Source: Osedax fenrisi (lineage: Eukaryota > Annelida > Polychaeta > Sabellida > Siboglinidae). Taken from it: a stretch of DNA of 64,000 nt. Location: the NCBI GenBank assembly GCA_964019155.1, contig OZ025241.1, positions 55,704,863 through 55,768,862 on the forward strand. The letters run 5' to 3'. Position numbers and translations under genes: made by a program. The notes under the pieces are model-generated. The model was not told where the DNA came from. It made no database searches and saw only the letters and a program-made list of their open reading frames with translations. Each line of letters opens with the position of its first letter. Within the stretch, counting starts at the first letter, position 1. Positions 1 through 11,831 of this stretch are shown piece by piece.

Positions 1-207
1 ATATGATACAAAGTATAACTTTCTTTGTTTCATCGATAACATATTGAGAGACTGCATCTTTAATGTTATACTGGAGTGATAATTACGGGGTTGTTGAAAG
101 ATCAAATGAACCGTTATTCGAGTTATTCGTGTGAGAAGTCGAAATAGGTACTCCGATAAACCTTGAAGGATAGGGTAGCCGTTATCTATGATACGACAGA
201 GATATTT

Positions 208-379
208 GGTAATATATTTACGGATAAGACGTATCATATGAAGCTGGTATTTCTAACGTTTACATATAGTATTTATATTCTTCTTACAGGTTAAATCAGC
301 ATCTATAGTAACATCAATATATGATATATACCACATATACCAGCTTCATATGATACATCATATCCGTAAATATATTACC
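208..379. repeat. Long inverted repeat, 43-bp arms
   Basis: Arms at 208-250 and 337-379 are reverse complements with two mismatches over 43 bp, separated by an 86-bp loop. The arms carry the words ACGGATAAGACG and CATATGAAGCTGGTAT. The repeat lies about 330 bp upstream of the decayed hAT transposase, so it may be part of that transposon's end or an independent foldback. No terminal duplication was found. The rest of 1-700 shows no gene that I can support. Confidence 0.8.
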
Positions 380-713
380 ATATATGGAACTACTTGGTTC
401 GACTATATTCACAGATATAAAAGAGATAATTGTAGTAGCTTCCAATAATGTTAATTGGCTCGGATTTAGAAGCAGAATATTGTTTAATAGTCACTCACAT
501 ATTTCATATGCACATAGTGTGAGTAATTCCTGTTGGAAGTTGAAGGAATATACCTATATGTGTATAATACACTGTATCGGGGGTAGCGCTAATGTGCAGT
601 CAACGCAAAAATGGGAAGTAAATAATTTATTTGTGCAGTAAATTTTTCAATTTTGTGCAATCAATTTTTCAATTGTGAACAACAATATTTGTATTATTCT
701 AATTCATTTTTAA

Positions 714-2620
714 ATGAATTATGTAAGATACATACCATACGGGGAGTTTTCCGATATTATTACATTACTAAGCACAAGCAGATCACAAATAACAATATAT
801 TGTGATATAATATATATAAAAGAGACCATTATGAAGTATCTAAGTTCTGAATATCATAATAAATGTATTATTGCTTATCAAAAAAAGATTGAAAGGATAA
901 AACAATCAGATAAGATACAACTAACAAACTATATATCAAAGGCAAATATTGATTTAGCTTATAAGATAGGATCGTTATTGATCATGGTGTATTATTATTC
1001 AAGGAAGTTGGTTTTACCGTATAGTCTTTCCCTGCTAGAGCAGTTGTGAATATGATGGCATCAACATTTAAATATAATTCTGATGATAATATTATTACGA
1101 ATACCGATTTACAATATATGACGCCCCATAAAAAGAATTATTATTCATTATAATAGATACATATATGGAAATATTACAAAAAAAATCAAAAATTCTACTG
1201 GAATATCTCTTCGGTCAGACGGTAGTGTAGACAGGACACACGTTGATAAGATATACACACTTGCGAAATTAATAGATAAGGTTGGAAACGAATCGCTTAT
1301 ATTTGTAGGTGTATTTGGAACGTTGAGCTCATGGGATATTTAACACAATTATTAAATCAATGGAAAATCTTCTTGGAAGTAACGTAACACATTCAATAAT
1401 GTAAGAGGTTTCGTCATTAGTGACAGATGACACATCTGTAAATACAGGACATAATAATGATTCATAGAATATATTTCAAGATTATATATTGGAGAAGTTA
1501 AGCGAGATCGTAGCTCATCTACTTGCAATATGGTGTTGTGCAAACAAGCCACGTCTGGCATGGAAGGCAGGCTGCCTTAGGCAGAAAACAATGAAATACC
1601 AGAAATTAAAAATATACTGATGCCATTAAGTAGTATTTCTTCATATTTCGCTAAATATGGATTCAGGTGCATAGAGTTAAAACATATTGCAGAGTACAAT
1701 AACCTTATTGATTTATCATTTTCAAAAATATTTGAAATACGGTGATGTGAATTCACTCATCAACTAGTTGAAAGCATATTAAAATCGTGGAATGCATTAA
1801 TAATGTATTTTACATGTAATGAAGATATTCAGAATAAAATAAATAAGTTTTCATAATATTTTGTAACTTTAATAGAATATGCTAAATAAATGATTAAAAA
1901 CCGATTACATTGGCGGATGGGTTACTAAGTTAATCGAATCAATCGAAAAATCAATGGTACTCATCACTTGAAAGGTATTAAGTCGAAAAGAAAAAATAAT
2001 CGTGAAGTAAAACATCTCATTATGCATAATTTATATTTATCTTAAATGAGAGATATATCTGTAATAAAAGTAGAACTTATAAAAAGTTTAGTAAATAATC
2101 TTAAAGAGCGATTTACAACAGATGAAAATATATTAACAAAACTTGAAAATTTTATTAAATTAAAAGAATAAGTAAACATAAAACAATTACATACTTTGAT
2201 AAATGCTGATTTGAACTTAATAGATTTATATAACCTTACAATATAACGATTTATTATTGCATTCAGAAATTAATATATATATAGAAAATACAATCTTCGT
2301 GAACTTGTTATAAAGCTATCAAGGTATGTATGAAATAGACATAAAATATACCATATAACATATACATTTATTATTTTTTAGAATGGAAGAATTGTCTAAA
2401 TTGTGTTGTACATAATGTAGAATTATGGGCGCTAAAACACACAGTTCCGATGTGGAAAGAATTATATTTGCAAATAATTAAGTCTGTACATAGAAATAGA
2501 ATTAAAATAGAAATTGAGAATAATCAATTATTTATTCATTATAATATGCCGGATCTTGAAAATTGGAATCAAAGACCTGTGGTATTAGCTTGGTTAGTTA
2601 TTTAATTAAAAAGTCATTAA
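714..2620 (+). pseudogene. Decayed hAT-type transposase (KIAA1586/ZBED-like)
   Basis: This is a broken reading frame that crosses all three plus-strand frames. The first 111 codons (714-1046) are open. Near 1205-1305 a frame reads RSDGSVDRTHVDKIYTLAKL; near 1420-1560 the words TDD, VNTGHNN and CCANKPRLAWK appear; near 1910 GGW; near 2430-2600 SDVERI, KSVHRNRIKIE and FIHYNMPDLENWN. This order matches domesticated or transposon hAT proteins annotated as E3 SUMO-protein ligase KIAA1586-like, whose C-terminal part is the hAT dimerisation region. Many stops and frameshifts make it non-functional. The family call comes from memory of the motif series. I could not locate its terminal inverted repeats. 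Confidence 0.6.
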
Positions 2621-2932
2621 TAATATTTTAGCCATCATTTAATGAAATTTCAAATTAACCTACAATTTGTAGGATAAATAAACGAAAAAATAGACAACAT
2701 GATAGAGAGAACGGTAAAACACAAGAGTATTTCAAGGGAATTTTTTCTGGTGCAGGAAAAATAAAGATGAAGAAGAAAATGAAATTCTTTTTAAAACAAT
2801 AAAATTCTAAATATAAAACAAAAAATAATAAACAAACTTCATCTTTAAAATATATTTTGTAGTCATACGTTTTTGCTGTAATTATCAGTATTTCAGCTTA
2901 CATGCATATATTACCTACCTATGCATTTATAA

Positions 2933-2964
<32 letters not shown>

Positions 2965-3119
2965 ACTATTAAAACTATACAATATTAATTGATAAATAAT
3001 TGTTAATAATAATATATTTATGTGCAGTCAATATTATTCCTTAATGAGACCTCCCATAGCCTATATAGGTAAGTTAGTACCTAAGTATGTCATCAGTATA
3101 TATATGATAATTAATTAAT

Positions 3120-3320
3120 TAGTAGGATTGTATTATATTAGTAAGAGGTGCACTATGTATTAGGAATACAAGTGGACCTAGAACTGATCCTTGGGGAACA
3201 CCCGTATATATACGTTTAGTTATATATGTGGATGAAATGGTTTACTCATAAAGGGACGATATGTAATGAATAATAGTAGCCAGGAAAGTGCTATTCCATT
3301 AATACATATCCTATATAAAC
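3120..3320 (-). pseudogene. LINE reverse-transcriptase fragment
   Basis: The minus strand reads GIALSWLL, then, after frame breaks, GVPQGSVLGPLVFLI. These are the palm-domain words that precede the FADD box in CR1/Jockey/L2-type reverse transcriptases. Only about 65 codons remain. The fragment abuts a left-truncated copy of the GGGGAAAGT group at about 3342, so one element was probably inserted into the other. Confidence 0.6.
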
Positions 3321-3341
3321 TTTTAGTTATAATATCATGAT

Positions 3342-4041
3342 CAAATTTCAACTTAAAACCTTCTCAAGAATATACAAATATTTGTGTACATATGTATCGA
3401 TATAAAATATAACACTGTATTATTAAAAAATAAAGTATTCTAAAAATGATATATATAATTTCTATATTTGTTATAAAATATTCATTAAGTTATAAGCATA
3501 TATCTATAGGTCATATAAGTCCCTAATACGGACACTATGGATGTCTTAATACGGACACCCTATTACCAATCAGCGCGAAGCGTAATTACTATTCTGATTA
3601 ATTACTATTCTGATCATAAAAATCGTGTTCGTTATAGTATTAATTACAGCAATAAAGATAAATATACAATTTTTATTATTTAGATACTTATATTGTATTA
3701 TTAAATACATTATTAACTAATTAAATTAGAATAAATTATTCATAAAATTAATTATAAATAATATAATTGTAATTTGTCTGATTTATTCATTAACAATATA
3801 TAGTTTATCTAGTGGTGTATAGGGTGTACGTATTATAACACAGGGTGTCTGTATTCGGACATGGGTACCGAATACGGACATCCTCGTTATCTATGGAATT
3901 AAAAGATTAAATAAAATTTTAAAATCACAATAATATCTATAATCATATAATATTAATATATTGTATTTTTGAATAAAATAATGAGTCATAAAATGTTAAG
4001 ACCATTAATTGTTAAAGTATCCGTATTGGGTTACTTTCCCC
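3342..4041 (+). mobile_element. GGACA-family MITE-like element, left end missing
   Basis: This is homologous to the full copy at 10077-11001 from the word CAAATTTCAACTTAAAACC to the right end GGTTACTTTCCCC followed by TA. It keeps the middle signature pair (about 3512-3570), the central hairpin formed by GTGTCCGTATTCGG and CCGAATACGGAC (about 3845-3885), and the right end. About 380 bp of the left part are absent, apparently replaced by LINE sequence. No coding capacity is seen. Confidence 0.75.
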
Positions 4042-4049
4042 TAGTTAAG

Positions 4050-4440
4050 CTGATCGACTTTCACCGTTTAATGTCCGAACGTTAAATTAAGCTATAGCTT
4101 TAGAATATATTCTAGTCTTTTCACCTTTTGAAAGTGTTTGAGGTATATTTATAGAGAGTCAGTAGCTAGCTTTTCGTATACCGAGGCCTGACTAGGTACC
4201 TCGTTACGCGTTCCTTGGTGAACCGCGCGATGAGTGATGCGGCATGGATGTTTGTTTGAATTTTACATTGTACATGATGGCTAATGCGAGGAAGTGTACC
4301 CCACCACTACATCCAGATTTTGATTCAGGACTGATTATTTGTTAATTATTCGCAGCCGTCCTACATATATGTAGGACAATCCCCTATCTACCACCTAGGG
4401 ACCCGCTGGATGTGAGTTGATATCTCCACACCAGTAAAAT
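4050..4440. other. GC-richer stretch without a recognised gene
   Basis: This block is clearly less AT-rich than its surroundings and contains CpGs (GAACCGCGCGATGAGTG) and a palindromic word (CCTACATATATGTAGG). Its texture resembles retrotransposon 5' sequence, but no open frame or known motif supports a call. Confidence 0.25.
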
Positions 4441-4890
4441 ATACTATATAGGCACTACTACATGCATTTATAAGTATTATATATATAGTTGTTAAACCTA
4501 GTAAATATTCTCATAATACAAATTAACATATTTATTTATTAATATGTAAATTAGTTATAGAAAATTTAATTACTATAGTACTCTATATAGTGAATATAAT
4601 ATATGTAGCATACTATTAGATATGATTAATTAGTAATATATATTAAAATCTTAATTTGTATTAACCCTTCATTATATCATTATTCGATGATCTTATAGAT
4701 ATTTAGGTAATATTTAATAGTTAATTAAAGACTAATATAAATAAAAACAAATATAAATAAAACGCAGAAGTTAATTTTAATATAAAAGTATATTAATATA
4801 CTATGAATTCATAGTATTATCTTTGTTTGAATATATAAACATATACATTTTAATCATAACCTACGTATCATAATTACAATGTATATGAAT

Positions 4891-6504
4891 TAGTGTTGGA
4901 AACGGTTTCGAATATCGAATCGAATATTCGAATATTTTAATATTCGATTCTTTCAAATAGTAAATTTTCGAATTTGACAGATATTCGAAAATTTCGAATA
5001 CCTAAATCTAATTATTCGAAAATGTCGAATACCTAAATCTAATTATTCGAAAATGTCGAATACCTAAATCTAATTATTCGAAAATATCGAATACCTAAAT
5101 TTAATTATTCGAAAAATTCGAATATCAAAATTTAACTATTCAAAAAAACGGTAAAAGCCGGGGTAAAAGGAATGCATATATTTTATTAAACAATAAACAA
5201 ATAATTTAATACTATTTACCCTAGGCTGTTTACTTCCGTTTTAAACTTATTAACTATCATATAATTCATTATTTCATTTAAAATAATGGAAACGTATCTT
5301 TACTATTATTAATAAATATAATTTTTATTATAATTTAAAATAATAGAAACATATAATATCATTACTACTAGATTATTTAGTAAATATAATTTAAATAACT
5401 TTAAATAATTTTATTTAACTAATCGATAAATATCATATCCTAATTCAATATTTTATTTAAAATAATAGAAACTTATCTCTATTTTATAATGAAATAGATG
5501 AACTGAAATGATATCTGTTTAAACCGAGAATTGACCGGAATGATTGTCCATTAATGTGGTGGTCTGACCACAATAAGGAATTTCCAATTCTTTCCAAGAT
5601 TGCAAAAAATACTTAACTGGGCAGTCATCATCTGTTCCTGCAGAGAGAATATTTTCTATGGCTCCAAATATTTTAATAAAAAAACGTTCACAATTATGTC
5701 CAGAGAAATTAGACTTATTGATATTCATTGATCATTAATCAAAATTCATAACCATTTTTAATTATATTACATTCTATTATTATATATATTTGTCAAAATA
5801 AATAATTATTATTATTTTTAATTATTAAATATAATTACTATTTGAAACCTTCAAAGTGTATTTATTTACTATTTTAAATCTTAGAAATGAATAATTTAAC
5901 TATTTGAAAACTTCGAATACTTAATTTAATACAAATAATACTATTTTAAACCTTCGAAGTGTATTTATTTACTATTTTACACCTTATAAATGAATAATTT
6001 AACTATTTGAAAACTTTGAATACTTAATTTAATACAAATAATACTATTTTAAACCTACGAAGTGTATTTATTTACTATTTTACACCTTAGAAATGAATAA
6101 TTTAACTATTTGAAAACTTTGAATACTTAATTTAATACAAATAATACTATTTAAAACCTTAGAAGTGTATCTATTTACTATTTTACACCTTAGAAATGAA
6201 TAATTTAACTATTTGAAAACTTCGAATACTTAATTTAATACATATAATACTATTTAAAACCTTCGAATTGTATCTAATTACTATTTTAAACCTTCGAAAT
6301 GAATAATTTACCTATTAGAAAACTTTGTATACTTAATTTAACACAAATAATACTATTTTAAACCTTCGAAGTATATTTATTTACTATTCGAAACCTTCGA
6401 ATACTTAATTTAATAAAAATAATACTATTTGAAACCTTCGAAGTGTATTTATTTACTATTCGAAACCTTCGAATGAGTGAAAAATCTGAAAATTTCCAAC
6501 ACTA
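4891..6504. mobile_element. hAT-type non-autonomous element rich in TTCGAA repeats
   Basis: The ends are TAGTGTTGGAAA and TTTCCAACACTA, flanked on both sides by the identical 8-bp duplication ATATGAAT (4883-4890 and 6505-6512), as expected of hAT insertion. The interior holds two tandem arrays: about five units of roughly 33 bp at 4985-5150 (core ATTATTCGAAAATGTCGAAT), and about six units of roughly 105-110 bp at 5880-6480 built from AACTATTTGAAAACTTCGAA and ACCTTCGAAGTGTATTTATT. A 69-codon minus-strand open frame (5519-5728) is not recognised. The dense TTCGAA words are plausible subterminal transposase-binding sites. Confidence 0.85.
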
Positions 6505-7157
6505 ATATGAATATTATAGATTTGTATATAGAATGAAGAAACATATTTTATTATAATTATTTTGTTTGTAATATTATTATTTGATGACACTTTAGAGAAT
6601 TGTTTCTACCATTATTTTAGTATCTAACCCATCAGGCAAAATTATATATTAAAGCTATTTAAAGATAACTTATTAAGATATCTGACATTTTGCTAAAAGT
6701 GCAGTACATTAACAATATCTTTAGAGAGACGACTTAATGATATTTTAGAAAGGTGACTTAAATATATCTTCAGAAATACGACCTACAGATACATTTAAAA
6801 ATATGACTTAAAGATATTTAAAAGAAGATGTCACGAAGCTAACTTTATAAAGATGATAAACATATATGTGAAAGATGATTTAAAGAAAGTATTATCGATA
6901 TTTTACATTTTATTATAATCTTTGACAACAAATTTCCGCAAAGTTTGTCGAAATCGTCATTTTCAACTTCTTTTCTAAGCATATTCCGCTTAATAATTAA
7001 GACCCCCCTTCTATCTTCTCAATGTGTTGTTTCTATAAATATAACATATGTGAATACTATGAATTAATGAATAACATATTAATTAAGATAATATTTTAGA
7101 ATATATTTTATGTTAGATATTAATGTCTAGTCATAAATTAATAAATTTAAATATATA
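6505..7157. other. AT-rich spacer with weak 25-bp periodicity
   Basis: No gene was seen. Between about 6727 and 6828 four imperfect 25-bp units share the word GACTTAAAGATAT, which looks like a degenerate minisatellite. Confidence 0.35.
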
Positions 7158-8286
7158 GGGGAAATTCTCCTATTACCGACCCCTCCCAATACCGACCCCG
7201 TCTCGTATCTCAGTAAATATAAGATATATCAAAAATTATATATACATGAACTGTTAGCAATTTAATGATAAATATGAATAAGTATTTTGCTTTAAAAAAT
7301 ATTCAATCCTACAATTGTTATTTGATAAAATGTAATATTCTGTTTTTACTTTTTAAATATTTGAAAAATAACTTTTTTTAAATCATTGTAAATACTTTAT
7401 TTATTAAAAGAAAACTTAAGTTTTTAAAAACTTATTAATTAATACTGCGCATAATATTGTAGATCAATAAAATGTTTATAAATAATATAAAAATAATTCA
7501 ATTTGAATAACTATTAACCAAAATATCTTAATTATAACAACCCATATGAATTTCCTAATACCGACCCCCTAAATTACCCTAATACCGAACCCATGTGATT
7601 TATAATATCCAATCAAATAGGTCAGTATTTTACTTTAAAATATGCCATAAGTTGTTTATGTACCATTGATATAGATTAAGGATTCATGATTACATTCGAT
7701 TATATACATACTGATTAATAACTAAATATTAAATAATAATATACACTATTTTAATATAATTACTATAAAGTTTAAATTTAAATTTAATATTACTATTAAA
7801 ACATAAATTCAATAAAAAATAATTGCGTGCATGTTATAATTAATTATATTTATGAATATCTACTATGTTGATTGGATATTATAATACTAAAATTATCTAC
7901 TATCTATACCACGATTATTTTAGGGGGTCGGTAATAGGAGAAGGGGGTCGGTATTAGGAACAGGTATCCGATTACCGACCCCCAGTTTATTCTTGTAAAT
8001 ATAATTATATCAACAATTTAATATAGCTACATTATTCATTGCTATAATATTACCCTATTTACAAAATTTCAAATAAATATATTTAATATTGAATAAGTTG
8101 TTACAAGACGTTATTATAAGACGTTAGATGAACTGTTGGAGAAGACGAGGGATAGAGACAGATGGAGAAAAGTTGTTATTGTTGCAAGCAACATGATTCC
8201 CCATACGATGCATGCGTCACGGGATTACAAGTAAAAGTAAGTATTACAAATAATCATTTAGGTGTCGGTAATCGGAGACTTTCCCC
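7158..8286 (+). mobile_element. CCGACC-family MITE-like element, full copy
   Basis: It starts TA-GGGGAAATTCTCC and ends GGAGACTTTCCCC-TA, forming imperfect terminal inverted repeats. The signature word ACCGACCCC, or its complement, occurs as a pair just inside the left end (7165-7200), as a pair at about 7553-7590, in a central inverted cluster at about 7922-7983, and once at the right end (about 8263). No transposase-like frame is present. Homologous copies lie at 24382 (interrupted by a LINE) and 63893. Confidence 0.8.
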
Positions 8287-8300
8287 TATATATATATTAC

Positions 8301-8504
8301 TTAGGAATTACCTACTGCAATTGAATAATTAGTTTCAGCTATTAAATCTTGAATGATATGAACCATATGACCTTCTACTTCGAATGTATGAGGCAGCTGA
8401 TTATCGCTTCGGAGAATGAGATGAACTAATTCATATTTTTTCATATATTCTAAATTAAAAGAAAAGTTATAATTAATATCAGAATCAGAATTACCTTTAC
8501 AGAA
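8301..8504 (-). CDS. Unrecognised open segment, possible exon or transposon ORF piece
   Basis: On the minus strand a frame is open for about 67 codons from 8504 to a TAA at 8301-8303. It includes YMKKYELVHLILRSDNQLPH and ends NYSIAVGNS. An alternative view is an exon, since TTTCTTTTAATTTAG precedes it and GCAGTAG-GTAATT could be a donor. Farther upstream (about 8600) a separate frame starts with ATG and reads MNNVVDQNKSRKRYFSKRKF before a stop. The codon use is AT-rich but protein-like. I recognise no family. It abuts the right end of the CCGACC-family element. Confidence 0.35.
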   Translation of the reverse strand, partial: FCKGNSDSDINYNFSFNLEYMKKYELVHLILRSDNQLPHTFEVEGHMVHIIQDLIAETNYSIAVGNS

Positions 8505-8634
8505 TCAGCATATCCTATGTTAAGGATTTATCACAAAATTTACGTTTAGAAAAATATCTTTTTCGAGATTTATTCTGATCGACCACATTGTTCATACTTA
8601 ATTATTATTATCTATAATAGATATACATTATTAA

Positions 8635-8641
<7 letters not shown>

Positions 8642-8677
<36 letters not shown>
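8642..8677. repeat. (AT)n microsatellite
   Basis: Pure AT dinucleotide run. Similar runs of about 25-50 bp occur near 2937, 9500, 17457, 18735, 20790, 22372, 22547, 38798, 40330, 40387, 43171, 45680, 47720, 57437 and 61786. Confidence 0.9.
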
Positions 8678-8680
<3 letters not shown>

Positions 8681-8934
8681 TAAACTATATAATACATTTA
8701 GTTTAAATTTTATTGATTTTAGATTGTTATACTTTTTTAATATTTAAATTATAAATATAATACTATTATATATTTAAAATTAATAAATATAATTTTCAGA
8801 TTTAATAGAATATCATATAATTTTTTACAAATAATAAAAAAAAATATATAAATATTAAACAGTTTTTGAAATATTCAACATTTTTTGATGACAAATTATG
8901 AAAAATGCAATAATATGACATATTTTTATCATAT

Positions 8935-9310
8935 ATCAAAAAAATTCATGTGTTACTCTCTCCCTAATCATCCACAAAGCTATTCACCACAATTCCCCTG
9001 ACTACCTTTCCTCCCTCCTACATCTACACACACCCATCACTACACTCCAGACCCGTTCCTCCAACACCTTTATTCTTACCACTCCCCATTTTTACAAACT
9101 CCATTCTTCAAATATACGCTCCTTTGCCCTCTCTGTCCCTTACCACTGTAACTCCCTATAGGGTATACCCAAACATATACGAATAAACTCATCAACTCCC
9201 TCCTTTAAACGCCACCTCAAGACTCTTTACTTCTCCCTTGCCTTCCCTCACACTCAATAATTTCCCTCCCACGGACGGCCGATTGCTCACGCACTTGCAG
9301 TCCATAAACC
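8935..9310 (+). pseudogene. 3' end of a LINE ORF2
   Basis: The plus strand reads IHHNSPDYLSSLLHLHTP, later SFALSVPYHCNSL, a stop, then SFKRHLKTLYF. This is the C-terminal tail of L2/CR1/Rex-like ORF2 proteins, whose canonical form is AFSVxAPxxWNSLP followed by FKxxLKTxLF. One in-frame stop lies within the NSLP position. The block is pyrimidine-rich on this strand and clearly different from flanking AT DNA. It is a 5'-truncated dead copy. Confidence 0.6.
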
Positions 9311-9502
9311 AAAAAAAGTAAAAGTAAAGTAAAGTTACGAAATATTATTCTTTATTTACATTTATCAAATTTCTTATTATTTACCTATTTAAATTTATTT
9401 TTAAGGAAGAATTTTTTATTCTAGAATGGTAGGAAAATCTGATATTCTTACTATATTTTCGTTAGAAATATATTATAAAAATATAATTATATATTTAAAA
9501 TG

Positions 9503-9538
<36 letters not shown>

Positions 9539-10076
9539 ACTCACAAGCCACACTTCATCCAATAGTAAATTAACTTAAAATTAATACTATTGTACCTATA
9601 CAAAGTTGTGTTTATATAAAATATGTTTATACATAATACATATTTAATCCATATATGGATAATGTGGAAAATATAGTTTTATAAGAGTAGTATTAGATCA
9701 TGTATACATTAATTATGTAAATGTTAGATATATTATTTAATGAAGTGATAGACCAGCTTAGTATACTAATTAGTTGATAACTTTAGGTATCCATTATAAT
9801 GATTTTAATGTGGGTGAATTGTGATGGAATAAGTGGAACTGTTAAGTATTGTATAGATAAGGCAAGTAAACAATGACTTATTGACTAAAAATACCCGTAT
9901 ATTAGTACTCCTACATTAATCCGTATGAATATGAATATTAATATAAATAATATAATATATTTTTCTATAGATATTAGATCTATTTTAGACCATTCTAATA
10001 TTTATAAACTAGAAGACACGTCAGTCCAGCAGATATAATAAATGTTGTACATGTAAATGAATACAATGCTACTATA

Positions 10077-11001
10077 GGGGAAAGTAACCGAATACGGACA
10101 GTGCCCGAATACGGACACTATCGGTATAAACTCAGAAACCATAAATCCTACAAAAAAATGTTTAATGGATACCATATTCATGATTATATAAATAGTCTAA
10201 AAAAGTATTTTTTATTTTTTAATTACTCAAAATATTGCTTATATATCAAATAAACTGATTTTTTTATTACGTTTTTAAATTTATGAAAACAAATTTCAAC
10301 TTAAAACCTTCTTAATAATATTCAAATGTATCGATATAAAATATAACACTATACTATTAAAAATAAAGCATTCTAAAATTATATATATAATTTCTATATT
10401 TGTTATCAAATATATATTAAGTTATAAACATATATCTAGAGGTCATATAAGTCCCTAATACAGATACTCTAGATGTCTTAATACGGACACCCTATAACCA
10501 ATAAGCGCAGCGTATGAACTATTTTAATTTTCATAAAAATCGCATTTGTTATAATATTAAAACCACCAATAAAGCTAAATCTTAAATTTTTATTATTTAG
10601 ATACTTAATTTGGATTATTAATTACAAAATAATAAAAATAAATAAATTATTAACTAATTAAATTAGAATAAATTATTCATAAAATTAATTATAAATAATG
10701 TAATTGTAATTTGTCTCATTGATTCATAATAATATATAGTTTATCTAGTTGTATATATATATACAATATGTATATGTATATATATATATATATACCCTAT
10801 AGGGTGTCCGTATTCGGACATGGGTACCGAATACGGACACCCCAGTTATCTATTGAATTAAAAGATTAAATACAATTTTAATATCACAATAATAACTAAA
10901 ATCATAAAATATTAATATATTATAATTTTTAATAAAAATAATGAGTCATGAAATGTTAATACCATTTATTGTTAAAGTGTCCGTATTATGTTACTTTCCC
11001 C
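10077..11001 (+). mobile_element. GGACA-family MITE-like element, full reference copy
   Basis: Flanked by TA, it starts GGGGAAAGTAACC and ends GTTACTTTCCCC. The signature AATACGGACAC occurs as a left-end pair (10090-10120), a middle pair (about 10452-10492) followed by a CCAAT-like word, a central hairpin (about 10803-10845) with arms GTGTCCGTATTCGG and CCGAATACGGACAC, and once at the right end (about 10976). Length is about 925 bp. No protein-coding capacity is seen. Other copies lie at 3342, 15779, 23590, 30671, 31617 and, in part, 32491. Confidence 0.85.
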
Positions 11002-11034
11002 TACTTAGTCATTATCTATATATAGGCATACATT

Positions 11035-11831
11035 GTGCTCTAATATCGACATGCACGTAATGTCGACAAAATATAGATCTCCTAAAATATAATGCCAATC
11101 AAAAAATAATTAATGTATGAAATGTTAATCAATATAATTCTAATTTATATAAGTATAATTTTGTTTGTTAATATTTATATTTTTTAATTATAAACAAAAA
11201 ACTGATTTTTTCGTTACAACTCTAAATTTATGAAATTTTTGAAGTACAATATCGATTCTCAATCATTTAAAAATATATATATTTTAAATATTTTAAATGC
11301 ATCGTATATATCTAATTATATTTTACAATGTGCCGAAAATATTTTGTATTTTTGATAATTTGATACACAGTTATTGACGTTTAACTAAGCAACATACATT
11401 TTCATAATACCGACACCCTAATTGCACGTAATATCGACACCCTTTAACCAATCAGCGTTATTTGTTTATAATGTGCGTGCGTTATGATAACATTAATTTT
11501 AGGAAAACAACGTATGAATTGCGTGTGATAACTAAAGGTATCGCACATTTAATTCTGATTGGATAGTGGATATTAAATAATATATGGTATATCTAAATAT
11601 CGATATATTTAGCGTGTCGATATTATGTGCCAATGTGTCGGTATTCGAGGCAGTGCCTGTAATATCCACACCCCTGTTTTCTCTGAGTTAAACCAACTAC
11701 ATTAATTTTTAAATATCTATTATATCTATATCTACTTAATACTTATAAATACAATTTGGTAATATTTAATTGGGAAATAATAAAGTTATGGTGATTTATT
11801 ATTAGGGTGTCAGTATTCGAGTAATCTCCCC
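11035..11831 (+). mobile_element. TCGACA-family MITE-like element
   Basis: It lies directly downstream of the GGACA-family copy and ends GAGTAATCTCCCC-TA. Its signature is AATATCGACAC: a left pair at about 11042-11070, a pair at about 11400-11440 followed by AACCAATCAGCG, and a central cluster at about 11613-11680. It is alignable to the GGACA family in non-signature regions (for example TAAATTTATGAAA and CCAATCAGCG), yet every signature has a different core. The left boundary is uncertain. Confidence 0.65.
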
